From Antedon bifida (taxonomy: Eukaryota > Echinodermata > Crinoidea > Comatulida > Antedonidae): a DNA stretch of 64,000 nt. The DNA is taken from positions 11,272,001 through 11,336,000 of the forward strand of contig OY727099.1 of assembly GCA_963402885.1 (NCBI GenBank), written 5' to 3'. Below, in pieces: positions 27,901 through 39,900 of the stretch. The notes beneath the pieces were generated by a model. It did not search any database, was not told the DNA's origin, and saw nothing but the letters and a program-made list of their open reading frames with translations. A program made the position numbers and the translations under genes. Every line of letters starts with the position of its first letter. The first letter of the stretch is position 1.

Positions 27901-30900
27901 TTTAATTACCTCGTATTTATTTAGGATTTAAATTTGTGTATATTTAATCCTCTTCCTCGTTTTATTTACTGTGGCACCAAATAAATTAAATGAAACTTTT
28001 TACAATTATATGTTATTTTGATCATACATAGCTGTTAATACAATGGTTTTATTCAGTTATAAGATTATTTTTATCATTTTTATTATATCGTTTTTTTATC
28101 TTTTTTTTTAGACTCATCATGGAAAAATAGCCTTTTAAAATCCAATTCTTTATACCTACCATTCTCAACCAATCTACCTCCAAACGAACTCAACAATGCA
28201 AACTTCAGACCATCCACTGCCCCACCAAACCATAAAGAGTCCGAGGCTCAACCATTTGATAATCGTCCAGCTACGGTTCTAGGATCAAAAGGCATATCTA
28301 TCAATACACAGACTACAAAATCTGGTCACCAAAACGGCAACGCAAATCCAAACAACGCAAGTAGCGACCAGTTTTACTTGTTCAACACTCCGAAGAACGC
28401 CGCTCGGACGCGGGAACCAACTAGTTACGAGGCGTACGAAAACAAACGACTAATTCCTCCTGATCAGAACACAGGAGTTAAAAAGACCAAACCACAAACT
28501 TCATTCGATCCCGAGATTAGTCCAAAACTTGGTCTTTCTGAACCAAAGAAATCGTCTTATAAAAGATCAAAAAGTGTAACCGATAAAAAAACATTTAAAC
28601 AAGAGAAAGTAGAAGAAGTAATTTGCCAAGCAGAGTTAAGAAGAATTAGAGAAATTGCTTTGAAGAGACGCAAATCGAACGAAAGAAAGTTGAAATATGA
28701 CTCAAAAGAAGATGGAAAAGATGTTAACCGGAATGACATCATTAATCGGCAAGGAATCAGATCACACCAATCAGGGAAACCAGAAGAAGACAGCGCTGCC
28801 ACACGTATTCAGGCAGTTTGGAAGGGCCATCATCTACGCTGTGGCAATGATATGCAACAAAAATGGGATGACCTTCATCGAAGACGTTTACAAGAACATG
28901 TTGATCACCTGACACAGGAATTAAACAGGTTACGTACTTTCCAAAATTTTATTTAAGACAACACACTGGTTAATATAAATGAAGTAGGGCTAATGAGAAT
29001 ATTTAACATTCATCACAGTAGAGAAGGATTTATGTGACTAATATGACTACTATGTTTCACATGACCTTTTTAAAACACATATGAACAACTTCAATAACAC
29101 TTGCTACATAGTTTAAAAAAACATCAATATTTCAATCAATTTGGAAGTATTCTCAATTTTTACTTAGTGTAAAGTACAAATTGTGTCAAAGTAGGGCAAA
29201 ACATCTGACCAATTACTCAACTCTCTGACGCAAAGCTACTCTACTGTTACTAGTTAAAAACAATTACAATAAAAAAAGTTTTCAAAGAGTTGTTGCTACA
29301 GATCAAGTCACACCATTAAAAAAAAATTGATGGATTGCATTAATGATTGATTTAATTTTATTTCAATGTAGAGTGAAGAAAGAGAATGAAAAGGAAAGGA
29401 ATCTGAGAAATGTGCATATGAACCTGATGCAAGCACTATGTTCACAGGTTAGCAACTCATATTGTACATCTTTGCTTAAAAATTAAAAACAACACTTTTT
29501 GTTTCAACCAATGTTATGACAGTATGTGAAGCGCCGCTGATATGAGTTTATCAAAGAAATGGGCGCTATATAAATGTTAATGCGTGGTTCCCACTAGAGA
29601 CGCAACACAATGACGTCCCGCAACATAAGTGAGTTGACCAATCACAAGCGATGAATTATTTGAACTGTCGCTTGTTATTGGTTAACTCGCTTGCGTTGCA
29701 TCCACGTCCTTGCGTTGCGTCTACGTCCTTGCGTTGCATCCACGTCCTTGCGTTGCATCCACGTCCTTGCGTTGCATCCACGTCCTTGCGTTGCATCCAC
29801 GTCCTTGCGTTGCATCCACGTCCTTGCGTTGCATCCACGTCCTTGCGTTGCATCCACGTCCTTGCGTTGCATCCACGTCCTTGCGTTGCATCCACGTCCT
29901 TGCGTTGCATCCACGTCCTTGCGTTGCATCCACGTCCTTGCGTTGCATCCACGTCCTTGCGTTGCATCCACGTCCTTGCGTTGCATCCACGTCCTTGCGT
30001 TGCATCCACGTCCTTGCGTTGCATCCACGTCCTTGCGTTGCATCCACGTCCTTGCGTTGCATCCACGTCCTTGCGTTGCATCCACGTCCTTGCGTTGCAT
30101 CCACGTCCTTGCGTTGCATCCACGTCCTTGCGTTGCATCCACGTCCTTGCGTTGCGGCCTAGTGGGAACCAAGCTTTAACAATGAATCTAGATGTTTAGA
30201 ATGCTTTCAATTTAACCTTGTACAAGATTTGTGTTGTGAAAAACAAACTAAGTTCAACCTGGTACTTATTGGGAAAACAGACTTGCATTTAAGTAGTATG
30301 TTTACGTCTACAAAGATACTGCTGAAATTAAAACCGAAATAACAACATAATTTAATACTATTTTCGACAAAAAACATGTGTTTTTTTCCCTTTTAACATT
30401 CAAAGTTGTAAAATTTTTGTATTTTATTACTCTTTAGGGAAAATATGAGTATTACATAATCTATTTGATTTATATCCAACATAAAGTGAGAGCTTTTTAT
30501 ATATTTGAACTCGTATTATACGTTTTAAATAAATCAACAAAAGTATGAATCTCAAATGGTATAATGATAAACTCCCCTATGAATGATTGTCAGTACCCAA
30601 TAGATGGGTTCAACCATTTTTAATAGGGTAATTATCTTGTAAACGTCTATTGTAGTAGAATAATATTGTTTTACATTTTTTTGGTGCTGTTTTAATGTGT
30701 TTTAAATTCTTTTAACTTGCTGCTAATTTGTTTATTGTTTAAACAAATTCTCATGTGTTTAATTTGTACTTAACAGGTAATTGTTAATTAAAATGAAACA
30801 ATCGAATGTATTCAACTCCAGTACTTGACCTCCTGTTCATGTCAACTCTCAAATTAGTTTAATGTACATTTATTAATGAGTTTTTGTTTCAGTTTTGTTT

Positions 30901-33900
30901 CCAGGCATATGTTATCTAACATTAATGTTTAACATACAATTGTCTATAATTGGTTTCAGAAATTGAGTCGGTGATTATATCTTATAAATCTAAGAAACTA
31001 TGTTGCTTTTCTTATAGACTCTATTATTGTATTTATTATGAAATAAAGTACCTATATTTCTACCTTCTCGATATAAGTATAAGTGATAATTTGAAATGGA
31101 AATTAAGTATAGACTTAATTACTGTACTTATTATGAAATATTGTACCTAAATTTCTACCTTCTCGGTATAAGGGATAATACTAAGCTATATCAATTTAAA
31201 GTATTATTTAACAACCATTTTAAGTTAGTTTACTTTATAATTTATTACGAATAATGTCAAATGAAATTATAAAAATAAATGATAATCATAATTCCAATAT
31301 TTCTTACTAAAGGTGGAGTCCCTTACAGAATGGAAGAGGTCAGCAGAGGTGAAACTTAATGCTATGGATCAAAGGGACGCTAAGGTGGAGGAGACAATTA
31401 ATGACTTGAAATTGGACACAAACAACCAACTATCAACCAATCAGAATTTTAGTCAGAAGTTTGAATCGCTTCAAAGTCAGGTAACAGTTTTTAGATATTT
31501 CAGTTAATGATAATGATATTTATTCGAAATAACTTATTCCATCACATTAAAACCAATCAAATATAATAATAAAATCAATAAAAATTGATTAATTAAAAGA
31601 AATCTCTCTCCTCAAGTTTTAAAATGTTATTAATTTTTCAAAGGTTGAAAAGATGCAAGATTCGATGCAATCACTCACAAGAATGCTGCAAGCCAAAGAG
31701 AAGCCAGACTCACAGGCCACACATGGATCCCCAGCAAAGGGGAAGTCTTCAAAAAGCAAGTCAACATCACCCAACAAGTCTGGGACTAAAGATTCCCCAG
31801 AAAAGAAAACTGGACAACAGAACTCACTTAAGACCGAGACTTCATCAGAAAAGAAGGTTGGACAAAAATCGCCAAAGTCTGGGACTAGTAATTCATTAGA
31901 AAAGAAGACTGGAGAGCAGAACTCGCTGAAAAAGTCTGAGGCTAAAGACTCAACAGAGAAGAAAACTGGACAACAAATCACAACAATATCAGACTTATCT
32001 GAGAATAAGCCAGGACAACAAACGACCTCTAATGAACCTAAGAATGTTCCTGGTAGTGGTTTCAAAGCATTGGTTGATAAAGGATCTGGTGGTACAGAGA
32101 AAACTACTGGAGTTAAGCAGTCAGCCATTACTAAAGAGAATGCTGGTAATAATGGTTTGATCAATACCAAAAAACCTGCTACTGGTTCTAAAAGTTCTCT
32201 TAATACAGAGGATTCCAAGAAAAAAGAGTCTAGTGGTACCAAAGAACATGCTAAGGAGTCTGCTAGTACCAAAGAGTTTGTAAGTACCAAAGTAAATACT
32301 AAGTCTGAGGAACACAAGGAGTCGGTTAGTACTAAAGTCTCTGCCAATGTTTCGCTTGGTATTACAAAACCAGCTAAAACCCAAGTTTCCAAGGTGGCAG
32401 AAGATCTTAAAAAGTCTTCTAGTTCTAGCGTGGTAATGTCTGGTACTTCAAAACCAGCTGAAACCAAAGTGTGTACCAAGATCGGAGATGATTCTGCTGA
32501 TACCAATGAGCATATTGATACCAAGGTGTCTTCTGGTACGACAGAACCAGCTGAGGATTCCGTCAGCACCAAGGAATCAGTTGGCACAAAGGAATCTTTA
32601 GGCACTGAAGAGTCAGTTGGCACCAAAGAGTCGGTCGTCACCAAGGAGTCCATTGCCACCAGTGAACCTGATGGTGTTCCATCAATCAGACATGCAAGAT
32701 TCTTTAAAGATTTACTGCCACATGATTCAGAAACAGCCATTCCAGTAGAAAAGGAAAAACAAACAGGTAGTACAGAAGAATCTATCGGTGCAAGCAAGTT
32801 GTCTGGCAAGAACGATGGTGAAAGAAAAAAGTTATCAGATGATTCTCCTCTGCAAGACAATACTGAAGTGAAGAGCCCTTCTGATAGGCAGGTGTTACGT
32901 TTAACCGAAGAAAAGAATGACTGTAAAGAAAACAAAATTGATACCTCTGATGAACAAAAGGAACTGACGCCTAAAGATACTGCCTCTCTAGAAATCATGA
33001 ATGATGAGGATGCTAATCAAGAACAGGTAATGTATTCTTTTGTTTTGTTTTGTCTTCTTTTTATTTGTGTGTGCCTTAATTAAAATAGATAAACTATAAA
33101 AGCTATATTGATTACTATTCACTTCCAAAACATAGATTAGATTTTTAATAAGTACAGCAGAACTTTTAAGACACCCCTGTTCAAGAGACACTTTTTAGGA
33201 CAGTTAAAGGACACTGTGAAACGAACAATGACCAATTTACTGTATACTTTTTTACCAATGTAGCCAACCTCTAATATAAAGGCACTTCTATTAAAGGGAC
33301 ATTTTGTTGGGTCCCAGGTGTCTCTATGGTACTGCATTTCTATTTGCTATTTATTATCCAAACCTACATTTGTTTTAGCCAGTAAAACCTCCAGCTCCCA
33401 AGAATCTTTGTGTAAGGCGTATATCAGAAACTAGTCTGCAACTGACCTGGACAGTGCCACTGCTAGCTGAAGGGGAATGCATCCAGGGTTATACGCTCTG
33501 CATCTCACTGAACGATGACCTTATGCAGGAAATGTCCACTACACAGACACAAGCTATTCTAGGTGGCCTTAGACCAGGATCATATCGGTAAATACTATTA
33601 AGCTACATTCACGATTGTATATGATTTTCCATTTTTAACAACACTTGTGCAGTCTTTAGCTCTGTCTACACTATCAAACTAGTTTGACAAAAAATTTTCC
33701 CAAATATGGCAGTGATATTGCATCATCATGTCCATATATCGGCAAATCACATGTTTTTGTCGCATAAATTTTGATAGTGTAGACAGAGCTTTAGTGGTAA
33801 ATGTAGCTTTACCCTTACGCATTTAATAAAATGACTACTAGGTACATAGTAGTACCCCAGTCTAGTATTCCAGTTAATACAGGAAATCTATGCTTTATTC

Positions 33901-36900
33901 CATTGTCAATCGTTAAACCTATTTACAAAAATGAATACAGTATTAATCATCGGTAAACCAGGTTATTAGTCAACTATTGGAACAGATAATTTTGAAGGAA
34001 TTGTTATTGAATTAATTTGAATTTGAAAGATTAGTTAACATGAGATGGGACTTAACTTGATTTCTAACTGAAGTATTATTTCCTTTTTGTAGATTTAGCG
34101 TTAAAGCAACATCAATCAATGGTGACTCTGAAGACTCGAATATTGTCGTCTTTCAAATGAACACAATCCCAGCGACCGATAAAACACAACCTGAAGAGAA
34201 AGATGAAGATGATGATTCTGATTCTCAGAAAGGAAATCCAAAGAACGAAAATATTTCGAAGGAAGAAAAATCTGGAGATGCAGCTAAGAAGGAAGACGCA
34301 TCTCAGAAAGAAACTTCAGATGAAGACGTTACAGGTGCTAGCAAACGAATGATAGAATCCACTGCTAATTATGAAAACTCTGAAACGTTTGGTGATAGCA
34401 CTTATACTGGAGAAGATATATCTACTGAAAGCGGTTGTATTACAGATCAAAATGCTGAAACTCTTCAAAAGCTAGAAGCTGAAACTCTGCAAAAACTAGA
34501 AGGTGAAACTCTGCAGAAGCTAGAAGGTGAAACTCTTCAGAAGCTAGAAGGTGAAACTTTTCAGAAGCTAGAAGCTGAAACTCTTCAGAAGCTAGAAGCT
34601 AAAACTCTTCAAAAGCTAGAAGGTGAAACTCTTCAGAAGCTAGAAGGTGAAACTCTTCAGAAGCTAGAAAGTGAAACTCTTCAGAAGCTAGAAGCTGAAA
34701 CTCTTCAAAAGCGAGAAGGTGAAACTCTTCAGAAGCTAGAAGGTGAAACTCTTCAGAAGCTAGAAGGTGAAACTCTTCAGAAGCTAGAAGGTGAAACTCT
34801 TCAGAAGCTAGGAGCTGGAGATGCTAGGTTTGATGAAGAGTGTGAGCTGTTCAGTCACAGAGATAACTTGTTAAGGAAGGTGCAACTTGATTTATCCCTT
34901 ATAGATGAGGATGAGATGACTGAGCAATATGATAAAATAGAACCTTTGCAGACACAGAAATCAGTCTCTTCGTTAAGTTCTATGGTTACACCTTTACCTT
35001 CTGTAAACTCGCCAGCCAAGTCTTCAGACAAATGTGAAGTTTTAGAAGAATCGAGAAACAGACATGTGCCAGAAATCATAGATGACAAAAGTTTAAATTT
35101 GGAAACAACGGATTTGGCAAAACAAAAATTCGAACCAGAAATGGCAGATGCTAAAACTAATTCAGAAAGAATGAAATTCACTGAAGAAACTAATCCTGTC
35201 CGAATTAAGCAATCAAGCAAGATGGCCGCCAATTTTGCAGTATTAAATGCGTTTGCATTCCAAGCTTTTGAACAGTCACGAAAGCCGTCAGAAAGTGAGG
35301 AGAGATGTGATGAATTGCGGCAACCAAAATCTATGTCTGTTGAAACTACAGATATTTCAAATGCAAGCCCAACAAATGTAGGTCCAGCAAAGCAACCAAA
35401 AGATCCCATCATTAGCATCGATGACAAACCAATACTAACTGGTTACAGTCCCGAGTCGGATACCGAGATCACTTCAGAAAAAAGACAAACACATGCGTTT
35501 GGGCGTCCAAGTAGCATACCTATATCACGGTCCAGATCGATGTCACCCAGCAAAAGACACAATCACCGAACAATGCCACAGGTAGGAAAACGAATATATA
35601 GAAACACAGATTTTACAATGAAACACAATGTTATATTTAAATTTATTTTACCTCAGCATAATAATCAAATAATAATTGTGTAATTGATTGACAACAGTGA
35701 TTTTTGATATTTTAATTTTTAAAACATATTAGTTTGTTTGATCTAAAAATGTCTCCCTCTTGTGACCTATTTGAATAGACACTACCGCTAATACTAAATA
35801 ATTATTTAATTAGAAGGAAATTAATATAAATATATAGTACATTATTTTATATAAAGTCATAAAGCTTGTTATTGTAAACAATTGTAAATCTAGTTATAAA
35901 AACATTATCTATTACTAATTATTTACAAATTAAATTTTACATACAAATTCATTTTAATGATACCGTAACTCGTCCAAATAGTCAAATTATCGACACCCAA
36001 ATAAAGTTCACTGATTGTACCTTACAACATATTATTTAAACACTATGCCACTATATATTAATGTTAAATATACTGTACATTTACAAGTGAAATTATCGAC
36101 TGCTTGAATGAAGCATTTGATTTCAGTAATACATTACAACATTTTATTTAAAACAATGTTAAATATACTGTACATTGCAAGTAGATAAATGATTGATTCA
36201 TTACTATCTTTTCCCACTTTAGACCATTGCATTAATGGCATGGTAAGTTCTCAAGTTTGAAGTGGTTTTTGTTTAAAGCTCTGTCTACACTACCAAACTT
36301 TATGTGACAAAAATATGTGCCAATATATGGACATGATGATCATATCACTACCATATTTGGGCACATTACACTTTTGTTGTCAAACTAGTTTGATAGTGTA
36401 GACAGAGCTTTACAGTTATATTGCATGTGATTTTCATTTTATATTCTATACATCCTTTGATTTGTGTGTGAGACATTCACCCCTGTTGGTTGTTGTCATA
36501 AACATTTCAAAACACATGCTTTTCAAATCTTTTACCTTTCATATGAAACTTTTCTGCCCACCTTTCTAGACCCTTTTCTTACACCTTCTCCCCCCCCCCC
36601 CTCGCCTTTTTTTTAATACCTTCATAACTTGTTTGCTTGCTGTGTATATTTGTGCATCGAAGCTTACCACATTTCATGTGTATACTGTATTTATTTTTAT
36701 TATTTAAAAATTAGGAAGACTTTGTTCACTCTTGCAAATTTCTATGTTCCTGTTTAAAATGCATACATGTACTTTAGTGTGGTAGTGTGACTATCCCAGA
36801 CACACTTGTCCAACAGTTTGTTTTAAACTTGTGTGAACTGTAGTTATGCACTTACTACAGCTTTGCAGGATTCAACTTTCACCAGTTGCGTTGAAACTGG

Positions 36901-39900
36901 TTTGTCAACTTCTAAGAAAATAACTACTGCCCTCACTAGACGAAAGTGTCTTGCGCAAGAAACTTTTGAAACAAGTCTAGAACTGCCGCTTCTGCATCTT
37001 TCCTCCAAGAACCACTGCCTCTGGTACATACGTGAGCCCTATAAATACGAAATTGTATGAACAATCTGTTAGCTTAAATTTAAAACCATGTACATGTGTG
37101 CACAAACAGCAAGCCAGTTGGGTGAAGGGAGGCTGTTTGTGCTAGTGTTCAAATGACACATTCCAGCACTTGACCCCTGAAATATCTCAAAAATTAATTA
37201 AATTGAGACAATGATCAATCATCAAGTTTACAGTGACTTGTTTTGTGTTCAATGCAGGTACAAACTGTCATTTTAAACACAGCTATTGAACATTGTAATT
37301 GTAAAGGAGTGTGGCGCAGTGTCTTGGACGTTGGACTACTGATCGTGGGTTCGAATCCAACACTTATCGCATTTCTTTTATCCTTAGGCAAAATACTTTA
37401 CTTACGTTTGCCTCTCTCCACCCAAGTGTATAAATGGGTACCTGGTAAGGTCAAAATACAATTGCACTTCTCACTAGCTGCATTATGGGAGTATGTTTCC
37501 ATACGTGTTTGATCCAAAAATGACCGGTGTAATCATATGTACAACTCTTACAGGTTTCACAACATTAGGCACTTTATAAATCCAGAATATTATATTATTA
37601 ATTAAAGTTTGCATTTAATAAGTGATTTTACACATACCTGAACAATCTGTACTATTTCATTTTGAACCGTCACTGCCAAGTTGAGATCAGACCATGACTC
37701 AATAACTGGACATACTCTTATAAATCTTTCATCTTCTTCTGATCTCTTTGTTCTGTTCAACAATCTCTCGCTGTCAAACATCGTCATGTTACTGTGTTCT
37801 GTAGTGTTATCGCCTTCGTTTGCTGTTTCCAAATTTATTACCAAGTTTTCATTTTTGGATTTTTTTGCAGAATTTTTATTGTATTTGTACTTTAACCATT
37901 TCAGATATTTTCGTTGTACTTTTAAAGACTTTGGCGTATTATTAAATTGATTAATTCTTAGATTTTTTTCAACACTTCGCTCGCTTCTTTGATTATTAGC
38001 AGAACGTCTTGCACGTACTCTTGTATGTTCTTTTACAGCTTCAATTGATGCCAGGTTTGAAATTGTAGCTGAAGATCTTGGCTTGCCGTCTCGTGGTCGG
38101 GATGTAAAGAAGCCTTGATATTCGTCTATTATTTTCCTCTCTTCGTCGTTGTCTAATCTAACTACCTCTGTATTTATTTTTGCGATTTGAACGCCATTGT
38201 CGACTTGTTTTTCTATAGTTTCTAGTTTATGAGATGCTTGCGATATTGACAAGGATGTAGATATTGACAAAGATGTGGATAATCTGAATAGTGTGCTCAC
38301 TAATGCCAATAGAACCAAGCACTGTATTCGTGTGAAATTCATTTTAATGATTAAATTCTGGAATAAAATAACAATTGTTTTTAGTTATTGATAAAAAAAA
38401 TAAAGCAATAATGTAATGTTTGCAGTAACAGAGGGCTACAGTATGTTTGGCCTGGTTTTAACAGGACACATTCATGATTGATTGATCAAACCCTTGATGG
38501 TCACCTGATCACCCCTTCCCAGAGGTTGCTTATTCCCTCTCGCACTCTTGCCTAAAAACTAGAGGAACCATCTGAAAATTGTTTTCAATATCATCTTGAG
38601 ACTTGTTAGATGAACATCAGTATTACTATAGAATATTTTGAACTCAATGGAAAAAGAAAAAACTCTGCAATGCTCAATCCAAACTTAACAGTTTGTAAAG
38701 ATTTTACACAAAACAGAATGTAAACTTACCTTACGTAATGGATCCTATGACAGAATAACGTTTTAAAAACTTAATATCTCTCCTCAAAGAATGTTGAAAT
38801 TCTTTATATACTTTTGCGACATCCCACTCAGGTACTAAACAGATTCTCTCATTTCATTGGTAGGAGCAGTAACTAAATTATGAATAATACATTCTTGACT
38901 AAAACATTGCAACTAAATGTAAACTATTAAAATTTCCCCTGCTAGAAAAATGGAATAACCACTTGAGAAAGTTAAAGTATTAGCACAAGTCGTACTAAAT
39001 ATTCGTGTGCCCAGATGGTTCCGCGTCCACTTGAGCAAAATCAAGGAGATCTCCACATTGCAGACTTTAACATCAATTAGCCTGTTCCGAATTCAACACT
39101 TGTTTTATAGTTGAATAATAAGAACTAATTATTTGTGTGGTTTATTTATAATTACTCATTAATTTCTTGTCTGTAAATGTTAATTAAAAGTTGTTTATGT
39201 CATCTTGCCTTGCAGGATGTAGTTTCCATATTTGGAATTGTAAATCATTTTTGTTTGATCAACATTCTGCTCACAGCACTCACTTGCAATTTTAGTTCAT
39301 GTAGTCTTTTATAAAATATCAGGGCCGTAGCCACCAGTACGGTTGGTAAGGTTTCAACCTGAACACAGAGGCCTTTGACAACCCAGTGGATTGAACAGAG
39401 ATTGTTCCCTTTTCTTGCGAAAACCATACCACTTTATTTCTCATGGCTACATCACTGAATAATATGATATGTTATGTTTTTCAACGACCTACATTTGGAC
39501 AGACCCTGAGTTAGTTTCCTCATAATTTAAAGATTTGAGATGCTTAGTTTTATGCTTCTTTAAGTTTAAGTTTTTTTTTAAACATTGTCATAATTGGTTT
39601 AGTTATTAATAACCAGTTATGACAAATTATGAGTATGATTATGATAATGATTCAAAACAGTTTTTTATCAAACTTATTAATAGACCCTCTGCTTAATAAC
39701 TGTTAAAGAGCATATTTTTCTGTTTTATTTCAACATTATTTCTGGGTAGCTGGTTTCCATCCAGGTCTACTTTTTAACTACGTACAAAGACCGTCGTCAT
39801 ATAAAATTACAAACCAGAAAAATATTTATTTTTGTGATATCTTCAATATCTGTGGTTACATTATATCCGTGTTGATATTGTATAGATTGTGTTAAGATTA

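Noticed and set aside
29690-30156. Possible CRISPR-like array
   Set aside because: The units are contiguous with no unique spacers, in an animal intron. It is a satellite.
29651-30199. Six overlapping open frames of 130-182 codons on both strands
   Set aside because: All are translations of the 19-bp satellite, which has no stop codon in any frame. There is no start context, splice context or domain.
31619-32998. 459-codon minus-strand frame, Ser/Val/Leu-rich
   Set aside because: It is the antisense shadow of CEP97 exon 12, whose low-complexity Lys/Ser/Thr codons leave the opposite strand open. It has no splice sites or domain of its own.
34855-35427. 190-codon minus-strand frame
   Set aside because: Antisense shadow of CEP97 exon 14.
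36223-36243. Possible 20-nt CEP97 micro-exon between exons 14 and 15
   Set aside because: The TTTAG...TGGTAAGT layout is attractive, but 20 nt would break the phase-0 join between exons 14 and 15.
37306-37380. tRNA gene
   Set aside because: Box A and box B are present but no acceptor stem closes, and a SINE body with a typical tail follows directly.
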